DNA of 64,000 nt, taken from the NCBI RefSeq assembly GCF_030445035.2, contig NC_080694.1, forward strand, positions 71,501,147 to 71,565,146. Direction: 5' to 3'. The stretch's first letter is position 1. Each line of letters opens with the position of its first letter. The stretch comes from Dasypus novemcinctus (lineage: Eukaryota > Chordata > Mammalia > Cingulata > Dasypodidae). Under the pieces are notes generated by a model. The model searched no databases. It saw nothing but the letters and a program-made list of their open reading frames with translations, and was not told the DNA's origin. Positions 12,146 through 24,600 of this stretch are shown piece by piece. A program made the translations under genes and the position numbers.

Positions 12146-13844
12146 TAGAATAAGATAATGGAATGGAATGGAATAATCATTGCTTGGATAATGCTGGAAA
12201 AAAACAAGGACAAGCAGAGTGGAACAAGTCTGTTTTCCTGCGACTCGTAGTGCCCTCTATCGATGAGATCTGACAGGGAACCAGCAAGAGAGAAATATAG
12301 CTTGCAGCATCCCAGCTCCAGCATCAAAATTAAAGTATGGAAGAATGTTTTTTTTTTTAAGTAAATAATTTAATAAGTAGCACATGCACACAAGAATACG
12401 TAATGAAAAGGAAAGGGTCAATGATATAAGAAGGTTTTAACCCTATGTGCAATACCATTAGTAGAAATGGGGAGTCAGCTGATATTAAAAAAAAAGAAGA
12501 TGCACATAAGCTAAACATGATAATTTTGAGGGGGATGCTGTAAACATTTGGTTAAGAAATTGGAGGATGAGAGAGAAATAAAGGCTTGAGAATCCCAATG
12601 TGTGCAATATCTGCAACATGGTGGTATTTGAGATGTTTAACGGTCTAACTAAGGGCCTGGAATTAGAAAATAAAGTACATACCAGGCCAGCAGTAAATAA
12701 ATCGGGACAAAATCATTTTACTTCTGACTACCTCTATGAAGCAGCACTGAATCAAAGCATTACTATTTGGGCAGTTCAACTAGAACAATATATTGAGAGT
12801 ATGGAGAAGGATTTATAAATTTCCTGAGCAAAAATGCTCTAAATATCTGAAAGTACAGTTAATATGAGAAGAAAGGTGACAAAGGAAGAAACCTTTCAGA
12901 TAATTGTTACAAGAGACAGAGCATAAGACAGTGGCTAGTTCTCCAAAGGAAGTGCAAAACATTTGAACATAGCAGATTGTCAGGTATGTGGTTGAAACTA
13001 TAATGTTGAGAAAACACTAGAAAGTACAGTAAGGAAGATAACCTGTTTAAGATGCTTAAGGGGGGGCATCTGACACAGGGTAGGCTTCTAGGGAGTGTGT
13101 AAGTGCCCATTTTGTGATTGTGGGTTATAACATTGGGTGAAAACCCATACAATGAGAGTGAAGGTATACCTATATCCTGGAGAGGAATGATGTTCTCAAA
13201 AAGAGGGAATTGTATCTCTCAAGAAAACTGGGTTAGGGCAGTCAAGTATGTCAAACCCTCAATGTTGCTTCAAGTATCTCTGAATATGGTCCTTCAAGTA
13301 ATGAAGATTGATTGTCACTTGGGCCCTGAGCGGAGGGGAAAAGAGGTATTGAATAGATGGGATCAGTGTAACAGTGGGGCAATGGAAGTTTCCAAAAGAC
13401 CATGCAATGATGATATAGGACATGTTAAATCACAGCAAAAATGTATAAAAGACTATAAGCTAAATTGTAAAACATAATGCAAAACATAATATACCTAAAA
13501 TTTTAGAAAAATGTTTAGTCTAAAATATAAGTCATAATGTAAACCCAAATAGAACCATGTTTGAAAGCTATTGTCTTAATATCTGTACATCAGCTGTAGC
13601 AAATATTATATAAACATGTAAAAATATCTTTGCTGGGGAAGACATAAAGTGATGTTTGATATGTGGGAGTACTGTATATTGTATATGTTAATTACTCTGA
13701 TTAAAAACTTTTGGGAAGACAAACAGTAAATAGAAAAAAAAAAAGAAGGATGTAGACACTGAGGAAGAAATGGAAGAAATTGCCTTGCCACTGTACATAA
13801 AGGGCAACAACTATAGCAGTAATGAAAGGCAAAATGTCAAAAAC
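12146..13844. other. No recognisable gene; possible old L1 tail near 13500-13740
   Basis: Short open frames only. The part from about 13500 to 13740 ends in an A run and resembles an old L1 3' end, but the match is weak. No other feature was recognised. Confidence 0.35.
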
Positions 13845-15660
13845 AAAGCTTTTTCATTTTTTCATTTTTGATACCCCAATTTATTTTTACTTTATTTAAT
13901 TTTTCTAAATTAGTATGTATTCTATATCTAACTTTTAAACCCATTGTTATATTCCATTTTACTATTACTAGAAACTGGCAATATATTAGGCTTCATTTTT
14001 GAAGATATTTTTGTCTGCAGAGAGATTCACCTATGGCAGAGAGGAGCACTGGTGTGGGGGGTTATTTATTGATAGGGGACATATTGTTGGGAGGAAGCTT
14101 TCCAGGGCATGTATAGGGTATATAAAAATGTTTGGATATTTTCATAGTGGCTATAGTTAAAAATGACAACTGAGGGAATGCTGCGTTCCTAGCCAGGGGA
14201 GTTCTATCACATTCACCAATGGAACAGCAACAATGCCCCAAGTGCAAGGGCAAAGACCAATAAAGAAGGACAGTCCAACAATGAACTCCTAATACTGATG
14301 ACTATGCTTGTGAGCCTATGCACATGAAATATGAACTAGGCCTAGACCTGTGGGATGCCTAAGAGTTATCTCCTGAGAGTCTCCATGTTGCTCAAATTTG
14401 TCCACTCTCTGACCAAACTCAGCATGTAAATAAATGCATTACATTCTCCCAGCATGGAACATGACTCCCGGCGATGAACCTCCCTGGCACGGAGGGAATA
14501 CCACCGAGCACCAGCTGATGATGAAACTAGAAAATGACCTTAAGTAAAAGGCTCAACTCAGACCAACAGAATATCTCAGCCTGTATATAATATCAGGCGA
14601 TAAAATTGCTTTTTGATCTTGAATAAAAGGGGGAAATGGAAAGGGCAAATGAGTTTGTATGGCTATGAGTCTCCAAAAAAGAGTTGGGTAGTCATCAGAG
14701 GGGTCACACTTACACACACCTCAGGAGGTTCTCAGAGACAGCCAAAGTAGACACATGCCCAGGTACTGGTTCTCCTGAGAGCTACAGAGATCCACAGATT
14801 CTACGGCATTGGCAGATGGCTCTGGATTTCAATGCCATGCCATTTGGCCCTGCTTTAGAGTTTGTGTTCTTGAGTGTGATGGAGTTGGAATCAGATGTAA
14901 CCTTTCTACACACGCCTCTTCTGTTACTTTTACCAGACCTGTGGTTGGCACTGTGGTTGGTGTGTACTCTGGAGACCTGAATGTCTGGACTGTCCATGTG
15001 ACAGCTGGGCCGTGAGTCCCAGCAGACTTGCAAATCCCACCCTCTGGATTATTGGACTTATCCTGGCCAGCTAACATGGAGGTGAAGAAGGTCAATCACC
15101 ACACCAGGGAGGCAAAAATGCCTACAACTGCAAGCAGGAGAATTGCATCCATCGTGCACATGAAATCTAAGCCCCTACTCAACATAGAGCTGGAGTGGAC
15201 ATAACCATCCCAGTGTTCACAGGATGGAGGAATAGAGTATGGATTAGAGTGGACTTACTGATATTCTACCAAAGAGCTACTATGACCAGTAATGGAAGAA
15301 ATTGCAGCATTGATATGGAAAAAGTGGCCACAGTAACTGCTGAGGGAAGGGAAAGGGAAGAAGAGATATGATGTGGAGGCATTTTCAGGACTTGGAGTAG
15401 TCCTAAGTGGTACTGCAGGGACAGATGCTTTACAGTGTATGTCTTACCATGGTCCACTAGGTGGACTGGGGGAGAGTGTAAACTACAATATAAACCATTA
15501 TCCATGTAGTGCAGCAGTGCTCCAAAATGTATTCACCAAATGTAATGAATGTCCCACAATAAAGAAAGAGGTTCTTGTGGGAGGAGTGGGGTGAGGTGGT
15601 AGAGGAATATGGGGACCTCATATTTTTTTTAAAGTAACATAAAAAAAATAAAATTTACAA
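13845..15660 (+). mobile_element. Xenarthran LINE-1 long 3' region
   Basis: A 1.8-kb block matches, segment by segment, the copies at 20050-20835, 48880-49990 and 41730-42500 in the same orientation and those at 17690-19385 and 57140-58180 in reverse. Shared landmarks are 'tccccaaaaaagag'-type phrases near 14672, 'tgcctacaactgcaagca' near 15120, 'tgtattcaccaaatg' near 15527 and the terminal 'ggggacctcatatttttt'. The A-rich end, and variable-length target duplications at other copies, identify a non-LTR element. This is the longest copy, and its 5' edge is uncertain. Confidence 0.7.
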
Positions 15661-15724
15661 TTTAAAAATGCCAAATTAACTGAGGAAATATATCTCACAT
15701 GGCTGTTAAATAACCAAATAAAAT

Positions 15725-17130
15725 GCACAGACTTCCAGGAAGATGGTATTGGAGTAGGCAGGCAGGACTCTACTCTACAAAAACAAAGGAGGAAGGGCAA
15801 AAAGCTGTCCAAGGGAGCTGCTGTAAGGGTCTGAATACCCGGAGAGTGCTGTGCATAGTTCGAGAGGGAGAGGGACAGAGAAATGAAAAGACCAAAAAGA
15901 AAACTATGAGCTACTCGCCCCTGAGGGTTTGAGCACCCATCTCCCATCCTCACTATGAACAGCCTTGGTAAAACCTGTGGCTCATTGCAGACAAGTGAGA
16001 GGAAAATGGAGGTCTTTCTCTCTGGGAAAACAGAGATTACAGCAAAGGGCAGAAAGTGGTTTCTCTTCAATGGGTTTGCAGCAGAGCATGCTGTGAATCT
16101 TGGTGGTAGCCAACTCAGCAAGTAGAGGTTGAAAGAGATAGGTCCATGGAAAGATAGATATTTTGAACAAAGGAATCAAATTGGAATTCAGAAACAGACC
16201 CATATCTATGGTCAAGTGTTTTTTGACAAGTCTGTCAAACCAATTCAGCTAGGTCAAAACTGTCTGTTCAACAAATGGTGCTGGGAGAACTAGATATCCA
16301 TAGTGAAAAGAAAGAAAAAGGACCCCGTCTCACATCTTATGCAAAAAATAACTCAAAATGGATCAAGGACCAAAATATAAAAGCTAAAACCATAAAACTC
16401 CTAGGAGTAAATATAGGGGAACATCTTCAAGATCTTGTGTTAAGTAGTGAATTTTTAAACCTTACACCAAAAGCACGAACAATGAAAGAAAAACATATAT
16501 AAATGTGACTTCTTCAAAGTTAAAAATATTTGTGTTACAAATGACTTTGTTAAGGAGGTGAAAGGCAGCCTATGCAATTGGAGAAAATTTTTAGAAACCA
16601 CATGTCTGATAAAAATTATCCATGTTATATAAAGATATCATTGATAAAAAGAGAGGCAATTAAATTTAAAAACAGTCCATTTATTTTAATAGACATTTTT
16701 CCAAAGAAGAAAAATAAGCACATGAAAAGATGCTCAACACCACTGGCTATTAGAGAAATGCAGATCTAAACGAGAGTGGGATACCATTTCACACCTTATA
16801 GAATGTCCATTATTTAAAAGACAGAAAACTGTAAGAGCTGGAGAGAATGTAGAGAAACAGGAGCACTCTTTCACTGTTGGTGAAAATGCAGAATGGTGCA
16901 GCCTCTGTAGCATAGAATTTGGAGGTTCCTCAGTAAGCTAACTACAGAATTGCCATGTGATCTGTCAATTCCACTACTAGAAATATATTAAGAAGAACTG
17001 AAAGCAAGAATATGAACAGATATTTGCACGCTAATGTTCACAGCTACATTATTCATAATTGTTAAAAGATGGAAACAACCCAAGTGTTCATTAACCAATG
17101 AGTGAATAAACAAAATATGATATAAAGATA
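15725..17130 (+). mobile_element. LINE-1 with 5' leader joined to the 3' end of ORF2
   Basis: The start, 'gacttccaggaagatgg', looks like the first bases of an L1 5' untranslated region. At about 16140 the sequence switches to the last third of ORF2: 'tggtgctgggagaactag', 'gcaaaaaataactcaaaa', 'tagagaaatgcagatcta', 'aactacagaattgccatg', 'gatggaaacaacccaagt'. ORF1, the endonuclease and the reverse transcriptase are missing. It is therefore either an internally deleted L1 or two fragments lying together. It is non-coding. Confidence 0.65.
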
Positions 17131-17689
17131 TTTCCTCACAGTGTGCAGAGTTAGATCATAAGGAACATGCTGGAGGGTAAAAATGGCAAATCATTTAGGT
17201 TGGAGAAACCCAAGATGATGAATTCCAGCAGAGCAGCTTGCTTTCCTCTTTCCATGTTTCCTCTTGAGACTTGCGAAAGAAGCAACACAGACTATTCATG
17301 TGCTGCTACAGTAGAAATCTACAAAACATAAAAATACAATTTTTTAGATGAAATAATTATTTTCTATGTCCATGTAAAGAATACTTTATATGGAATACAT
17401 GACAAATCATGGTGGCAACCACTAATCCTCACCTAAAACCCACATATTCAACAACTACTATGAGATTCATCTCATGAAGCATTACCAGCAACTTTATAGG
17501 TCAACATAAGTATTTAAAAGTCTACTGCAGTTTAGGGACAATTTATAAAGGTAGACCCCCATTCCACATGCATCAGTGTGTATTGGAGATGGTTGGTAAA
17601 GACCACCATCAGCTAGTTTGTGTAATAGTCTTTGGGTTATAATGGTATTAAAATGTAATGATAAATAATAAATAAATATAGATATATTT

Positions 17690-19385
17690 TACCTTATTTT
17701 TAAATTTTTATTTAATTTTTAAAAAAGTTTTAGATTACACAAACGCTACATAAAAAAATAGGGGATTACCATATTCCCCACTCTCTCCCACTACCACACA
17801 CACACCCTTCCACATTAACAGCATCCTCATTGCTGTGGGAAATTTGTCACAACTGTTATAACTGATGAAATTTGTTATAACATGAATTTGTTATAACTGA
17901 TGCTATTAACCATGGACTAGAGTTTATGGCAGAGTTTACACTCTGTCCACACAATTTTGTTGATTATGACAAAATATACAAAGGGCTGTATCCATCATTG
18001 CAGTGCCATGTAGGACAACTCAATATCCTGAAAATGTCCCCATATTACACATATTTTCCCCCTCCCATCACTCAGAACCTCTGGTGGCCACTGCCTTTAT
18101 ATCAGTGATAAAAGTTCTTTCATTTTTGGAATAATAATATCTATAGTAGAATTATAAGTCTATAGTAGAATAATAGTAAGTCTACACTAGTCCATTGTTC
18201 ATTCCCTAATCTTTAGGGTTTGGGGATGGTGATGCCCACCCTGCTTCCAACTGAGAGGGGCCTAGATCCCATGGAGCAGATGGATGAAACTATCCACCTG
18301 CAGCCGCAGACACTCTCCATTCCCTGGAATAGACCTTGTCCATCATCATCTCCACCCTGGTAGCCCTGGGTGAGTTCAATGAACTGGAACCAGGTGTCAC
18401 AACTCTGCTGAGGTTCAGGGCTCAACCAGCACATGATGGACTTTAAAGATCCAAGTCACTGGGACACACACTCAATAAGTACAGTTCCAGTCATAGGTTC
18501 AAACAACAGGGGAAGAAGAGCCATGTACACGGTAAATGCAAGCGACTGAACCCTGTCACACTGGGTGCATAAATTCCAAAGTGGAGTCCACGGACAGGGT
18601 GCTGAATCCCCAAGATAACCACCCTACCTGCAGTGTCTGGATGCCACCAGAGCCCTCAAGAGCCCTATTATTTGAGGCACTGTTCACTGTGGCAGTCAGT
18701 GAGATGCTGCTAGGATTTGCATAAGCATAACCTCTGGAACAATCTCCCAAAGCACTCCAAATCTCCCAGCCACAAAAACTCACCTGTGTCTACCATTTCC
18801 TGCCTTTGGTCAAGATCCCCCTCCAGGCACATTACCAGTTGTTGCCCAGCAACAATCTTTTGGTGCCAGGGAGGCTCACCCAAGAGACCGTGACCCTCAT
18901 GGGGTACAGGAGGGCAATGCATCTAAATGCTGAGTTTGGTGCTGAGGCCACACCCAAGCAACAAAGAAGCCCCCAGAAGGCAATTTCCATGCAGCATAAA
19001 GCACTAGGTCAAGCTTCAACTCCACAAGAAAAGGGACACAAGCACAGTCATCAACATCAAGGGTCTGGGGCAATGGTCCATCTTCCTTCACCAGGCACTG
19101 CCCCTGCACTTGGGGGATTCCAACCATCCCACTACAGAATGTAGTCCCCCAGGATGGGACCTGAATACTCCCGTGGTGATGGTGTGGGTCTCCGTGCATC
19201 AGGACCACACTCCATGAACAGAAGAACACATTCTTATGCCCCACTTGATCACCTCCCCATGCATCCCTCTGCCACTGATACCCCACCCCAGTGATCCTCC
19301 CTGGCCACAGCTCTGACCCCCACCCCACAATCCAAAATCTCTCCCAAACTGTAGCCAGTGAAACAACCAAATACATTTAGTAAGA
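17690..19385 (-). mobile_element. Xenarthran LINE-1 long 3' region (older copy)
   Basis: Read on the minus strand, this matches the long 3' region at 13845-15660 over nearly its full length but with more differences, so it belongs to an older subfamily. Its tail lies at 17690-17760 and its upstream part near 19380. Landmarks are 'ccaggaggctcaccc'-type phrases near 18868 and 'cagtcatcaacatcaagg' near 19045, both shared with 41430-41700. Confidence 0.65.
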
Positions 19386-19539
19386 AAATGAAATAATAAT
19401 AATAGTTTTTAAAATAACAATAAAATACAATTTTTTAAAAATTTTAAATTAAAAAAATTAGACATTTTAGTCTTTCATCACTGGATCACTGTAAAATCTA
19501 TTGTTTTGTATGTACAGTGGCATTTTCTTCTTTATATTC

Positions 19540-19965
19540 CCGTGTCTTATTTCTTTCATTTTATCATCAAAGAAGCTTTAGGTTACAGAAAAGTCACATA
19601 GAGAATAAAGGGGATTCCCATATAACCAATGCCCTCTCCCTTTTCCCCTCTCTCCTTTTAATAACATTTTACATACAAATGGTACATTTGTTACAATTGG
19701 TATACAAATATTGAAGCATTGCTACTAACAAGAGTCAATGGTTTACATTATGGTTTACATTTTACAAAGGGTAGTGCCCATGTAAAGCAATGTTTACATA
19801 GTTATATAGGGTTATATCTTGACTTGGTCAGGAAAGGAAAGAGTACAGAGATCAATAGCAATTTCTACTGTTTATAAGGTAGGGAGTAGAACACTTAGAT
19901 ATCTTATGTTTCCCAAAATGGTATAACATCACGACACTCTTCTGCATTTAATATGAAATGTTCAC
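19540..19965 (-). mobile_element. Old LINE-1 3' end
   Basis: The run 'ggggattcccatataacc', 'gtacatttgttacaattg', then 'ttacattatggttt' is the reverse complement of a common old L1 3' end. The same series occurs at 33085-33372. Confidence 0.55.
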
Positions 19966-20002
19966 CAGAGCATGTAATTTTAAATTCAGCACTCTCTCTC
20001 TT

Positions 20003-20040
20003 TAATTTAATTTAATTTAATTTATTTTAATTTTTATTGT
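20003..20040. repeat. (TTTAA)n simple repeat
   Basis: Several imperfect 'taatt' units form an AT-rich stretch immediately before the 5' end of the next L1 fragment. A T/A-rich site is a typical L1 insertion target. Confidence 0.75.
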
Positions 20041-20049
20041 TTTTTTGAA

Positions 20050-20835
20050 GATACATATATCACAAAAACCACAAGCCTCTCCTGTTACTTTTATGGGATC
20101 TGTAGTTGGCGCTGGGGTTTAGTGTATGCCGAGGGGACCTGAATCTCTGGATTGACCATGTGATAGCCAGGCCCTGAGCCTCAACAGACTTGCAACTCCT
20201 ACACTCTGGTTTATTGGACTTACCCCACTCAGCTAACATGGAGGTGAAGAAGGTCAACCACCACACCAGGGAACCAAGAGTGCCTACAACTGAAAGCAGG
20301 AGAATTGCATGAAGCATCCATGTAGAATCTAAGCCCCCTCTTGATATAGATGTGGAGTGGACACAACCATTCCAGGGTCCACAGGATGGAGGAATAGAGT
20401 ATGGATTAGAGTGGACTTACTGATATTCTATTAATGAACTATTGTGATTAATAATCAAAGAAAATGTGGCATTGGTGTGGAGAAAGTGGCCATGGTGGCT
20501 GCTGGGGGTAGGGAGTGGGAGGAAGAGATGTGATGTGGAGGCATTTTCGGGATTTGGAGATGTCCTGGGTGGTGCTGTGGGGACACTTACTGGACATTGT
20601 ATGTTCTCCCATGGCCCATTTATGGGAACCATGGGAGAATGTGGGCTATGGTGTGGACCAGTGACCATGAAGTGCTGTGGTGCTCAGAGATGTATTCACC
20701 AAGCACAATGAGTGTCTCATGATGACAGAGGAGGTTGTTGTTATGGGGAGAGAAGCGGGGTGAGGTGGGTTGGGGGTATATGGAGACCTCATATTTTTTT
20801 AATGTAACATTTAAAAAAAGGTCAAAAATAAAATT
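20050..20835 (+). mobile_element. Xenarthran LINE-1 3' region
   Basis: A 5'-truncated copy of the long L1 3' region that enters near 'cctctcctgttactttta' and runs to 'gagacctcatattttttt' and the A-rich end. Its tail carries the 'tctcatgatgacagagga' variant, shared with 27187-27540 and 57140-58180, so it belongs to a different subfamily from the adjacent inverted copy. Confidence 0.75.
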
Positions 20836-21187
20836 TAAAAAATATAGGAGGTTCCCATATACCCCACATCCCACTCCGCCACTCCTCCCACATCAACAAC
20901 TTCTTTCACCACTGTGGCACATTCATTGCATTTGGTGAGTACATTTTGGAGCACTGCTTCACCGAATGGATTATAGTTTACATTGTAGTTTACACTCTGC
21001 TCCGGTACATCCAGTGGGTTATGGCAGGATATATAATGTCCAGCATCTGTCCCTGCAATATCATTGAGAACAACTCCTGGTCCTGAAAATACCCCACCTC
21101 ACATCTCTTCTTCCCTCTCCTTGCCTTCAGCAACTGCCATTGGCACTTTTTCCACATCAGTGCTGCAGTTTTCCTCTCTCTTTAAAT
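20836..21187 (-). mobile_element. Xenarthran LINE-1 3' region, tail-to-tail with the previous copy
   Basis: The reverse complement of the terminal 340 bp of the L1 3' region, in the 'gccacagtggtgaaag' variant, starting at the tail-to-tail junction with the copy at 20050-20835. Its 5' end abuts a truncated DAS SINE without a visible target duplication. Confidence 0.75.
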
Positions 21188-21480
21188 GGCCCATGCGCAG
21201 TGCTGATATGTGCAAGGAGTGCTGTGCCACGCAAGGATGTCCCCCGCATAAGGGAACCCCACGCACAAGGAGTGAGCCCACTAAGGAGAACCACTCAGCA
21301 CGAAAAAAATTGCAGCCTGCCCAGGAATGGTGCTGGAGAGCTGACATAACAAGATGAAACACAGATTCCTGGTGCTGCTGATAAGGATAAAAGTGGTCAC
21401 AGAAGAGCAAAGGTGGTGGTGAGCAGGAAGGCAGATAAGTAAGTAAATAAATAAATCTTTAAAAAATAAAAAAATAAATA
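21188..21480 (+). mobile_element. DAS-III SINE, 5'-truncated
   Basis: The body matches the two full copies at 38177 and 46573 from 'ggcccatgcgcagtgctg' through 'cagcctgcccaggaatgg', 'acacagattcc' and an 'aaataaataaatctt' tail. The tRNA-derived head with its A and B boxes is missing. DAS SINEs use L1 machinery for transposition. Confidence 0.85.
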
Positions 21481-24435
21481 AATGGCATTGTCACCAAGAG
21501 TCACCTTGGACTCTGAACAATCGTTATAGAGTCAATAAACATTTGATTTTTGAGCATCTTTCACTAGTGTACTTAACTGTGTAATTCTCAGATCCTACAA
21601 AGCATCTCTTAGCCAAATCTAGAGTATGGGGCTGACTCAGATCAAATAATCTGAGTCACTATACCTCATTAATCAATTCTGTCAAAAATAATTATCAACT
21701 TCTAACCATACTAATATGGACTATTGGCTGCAGAGGAAACAGTCAACAAACAGTGGTTAAGTTCAGCCAGACCCAATCCCATTGCTAGATACTCACCTCA
21801 ATTATCCTCATGAAAATGGGAAAATAGTTGCAACTTTTTGTTTATAAACATCAAGTTCATCACTTTTCTCCCTTCCTAAATCACCAGAATATTTAAAATC
21901 CCTTAAGACTAATTATTCAGGTTGTGGAGTATTTGGAGATGGACATTTTTAAAAAATTAAATCAATAGAAGCTAGCATCTTTTTAAATAAAAATTTTCCT
22001 CTGTTCTTTTAGAGAAAGTTGCCAAGGTTTACTGAATGCTTTTGCATATAACTTTGCAATAAATTTTCTTTGCATACTTTTTCAAAATGAAGATGACTAT
22101 ACATAAATTTATATCCTGCTCCTGTTGCGATATTTCTCCTGTCATTACAATTTTTCTATATAAGGTTTTTAATGTTTATATAGAAATCCATTAAATGGAT
22201 GCACCATACTTTATAAACCCAAACCTTGATATATAATTTTTTCAATTTTTCTATTATGACAATGAATGACATTCAATTACATAAATATTTCTACACATTT
22301 TTTATTATTTTATGATTGTACATTCCTAGGAAGTATTCACAGATTTAACATGTTTAAACCCTTGATATATTTTTCAAATATCTATTTTTAAATATTCTGA
22401 ATGGAGTAAGTTAATACAAAGGAGACAACCTTTGATGTTCAGAAACAGTATGATATAAATGAGAGAGCCCCTTTCATGACAATAAAATCAGGTGTTCTGG
22501 GTATTATCAACAGTTCTATTACCCAGGAGTTGTTCAAACATGAGAAGGAAGGCTGTCTAAATTTTCTGAATTGATCTATATGTAAAATCATAAGAACTGA
22601 CTGTCTCCAAAATTCTAGAAATATCTTTAGATCTTATGACATAAAATTGACAGTTTAGTTTTATTAATTATGCACATTGATGGCTTAGTGTGATAAAGAA
22701 ACACACACACAGATTAATTTCTCACCAATAGTTTTGGCAATGTGGTATCACAACTAATGAACCAAATGAATTAAATTCTTCAATGACAATCATAGGATAT
22801 TACAACTCAGAGAGCAAACCTGAAATAAATACTGTGTAAAATAATGCTTGTGAGAGCACAGGTATTAATAAGACCAAGGCCCATTGATTTTTCCCCTTTC
22901 TCAATCTCACCAGATCCATGAAAAGTTTGAATTACTAGTGATTGAAGTGAGAATTTATATACATTCATGCACAAACTAAACCTGAAACTTTTCAACGTAA
23001 TATAGAACTATAGGATATACTACTATTTGTTAAAATTAGAGAAAAAAATAGTTAGGCCTTTTTTATTTCTTTCTTTATTTTCATAAAAAGCAACCTGTAA
23101 CTAAGATAGCAATGGGTAACCTAAGGTTTATTAATACATTTTATTTGGCTTTTCTTTGTAATTAATAAAGTTTTTTTTCCCCATGCTGATCAAACTACTT
23201 GTTTCTTTCTATAACACACCTCCAGACCCAGAGATCTAGATACAGTGAAGCAGGAAGAACTCACACAGGAAATATTAAGTATTACTTATACTGAGATTAA
23301 ACTGAGAATCCTGCTTTTCAAATAGTGTATGGAGTAGCTAAAAATACATTTAATCAACATAAATCATTTTATTTGTACTTAGCTCAATGGAAGCTGTTCC
23401 TTGTTTGAATGTCATGAAAAATAAGCTCTTCATGAAGGAGATCCCTTATGAATTAATCTACTTGTCTGAATTCCATCTCAGAGGAAAAGTGAAGGGAAGA
23501 CTATGATAAGTAAAAAACAAAAGTTGAGGCCTAGAGCTAAGGAAAGGTATAAACTGCCTTCCAGATTTTCTATCAAGTTTTGGATCTGATCAGAATGCCT
23601 TTACACAACAATCTTTCCTAAGCAACATTCCCTGCTTTGCCCTGTCTTCAAATAAGAAACTGAAATTCTTGTTTGGAGAGGGGTTTGGTTATTGCTGTTG
23701 TATGGATGGGGGAGAGGAGGATGTAGGGTTTTTAGAGTAAGAAACATAAGAAAAAAACTCCATAATGGAATACTTCCCACTATCAGTGAATTCTCGAGAA
23801 CCCATAGCATTAAACATAGCTGAAAAATCACAAAAGAGCAGGGATCCTGAGAGGCGCTGACCTTAGCTCCCTCACCACCAGTCTCTATCTCTTCCTTGCA
23901 TTAGACTCTAACTAAGCCAGTGCTAGACAGAGTAAGCAAGAAGGTATTGTGTGCCAGGTTATGCTTGGGGCTGAAAATTCAAGGGTATATCTTAGGTCAT
24001 CTCTCATGGGACTTACAGGACAGGAAATAGTAAAATCCTAGAAGTTGTGATTTGGAAGAATCCTTGAAGACCATCTTATCCAGCCACTGAAATACCCTCT
24101 ACAGTTGCTTTGATGTGTTACAATCCAAACTGAAATTGAATGTTTATCGATATTGGGATGGGACATTCAGAACCTCTAAAGACAATTTACTCTGACTTTA
24201 CAAATACAATGATCAGAAAATTCTTCTTTTCATTGTGCTTTAACTTTCACAACTGGCAAGATGGCCAATCCCAGGCCCCTCCATTTACCAGCTGTGAACA
24301 CTAAAATCTTGGTATGAATTGAGATTCTATTTCAACCCCCTCGAGCAGCATGTTCTAGCTCTCTAAAACTCTTGGAACCTTGGCATCAGCTGGGGATGCC
24401 TGGTTATCACTGTTTCACGCTTACATACTAGTGCT
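21481..24435. other. No recognisable gene
   Basis: AT-rich intergenic sequence with short shadow ORFs and small CA-rich patches. No repeat family was assigned with confidence. Confidence 0.45.
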
Positions 24436-24439
24436 GTAA

Positions 24440-24600
24440 ATACTAACAAGCTGTGAAACACCTCCTCCCTAATGAAAATGATAATATCTCCCTCACAGGT
24501 AATGGTGAGGATTCAGTGATGTAATGCATGTCATACCTAACCACAGTGGATAGCAGATAGGAATAACAAAAAGTGGACATTGCTGTTGTTATTCCACCTA
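24440..24600 (+). mobile_element. MIR SINE
   Basis: The core-to-3' part of a MIR is visible: 'aatgataatatctccctc', then 'gaggattcagtgatgtaatg', the equivalent of the MIR phrase 'gaggattaaatgagataatg', then 'agcagatagg'. MIR is an ancient mammal-wide tRNA SINE, and this copy is diverged. Confidence 0.6.

Noticed and set aside
15618-16121. Minus-strand frame of 167 codons
   Set aside because: It is antisense to the L1 leader-like sequence at 15725-16140, with no domain and low-complexity composition.
18897-19376. Minus-strand frame of 159 codons
   Set aside because: It lies within the old L1 3' region and has no recognisable protein domain. The same region in other copies is not open.
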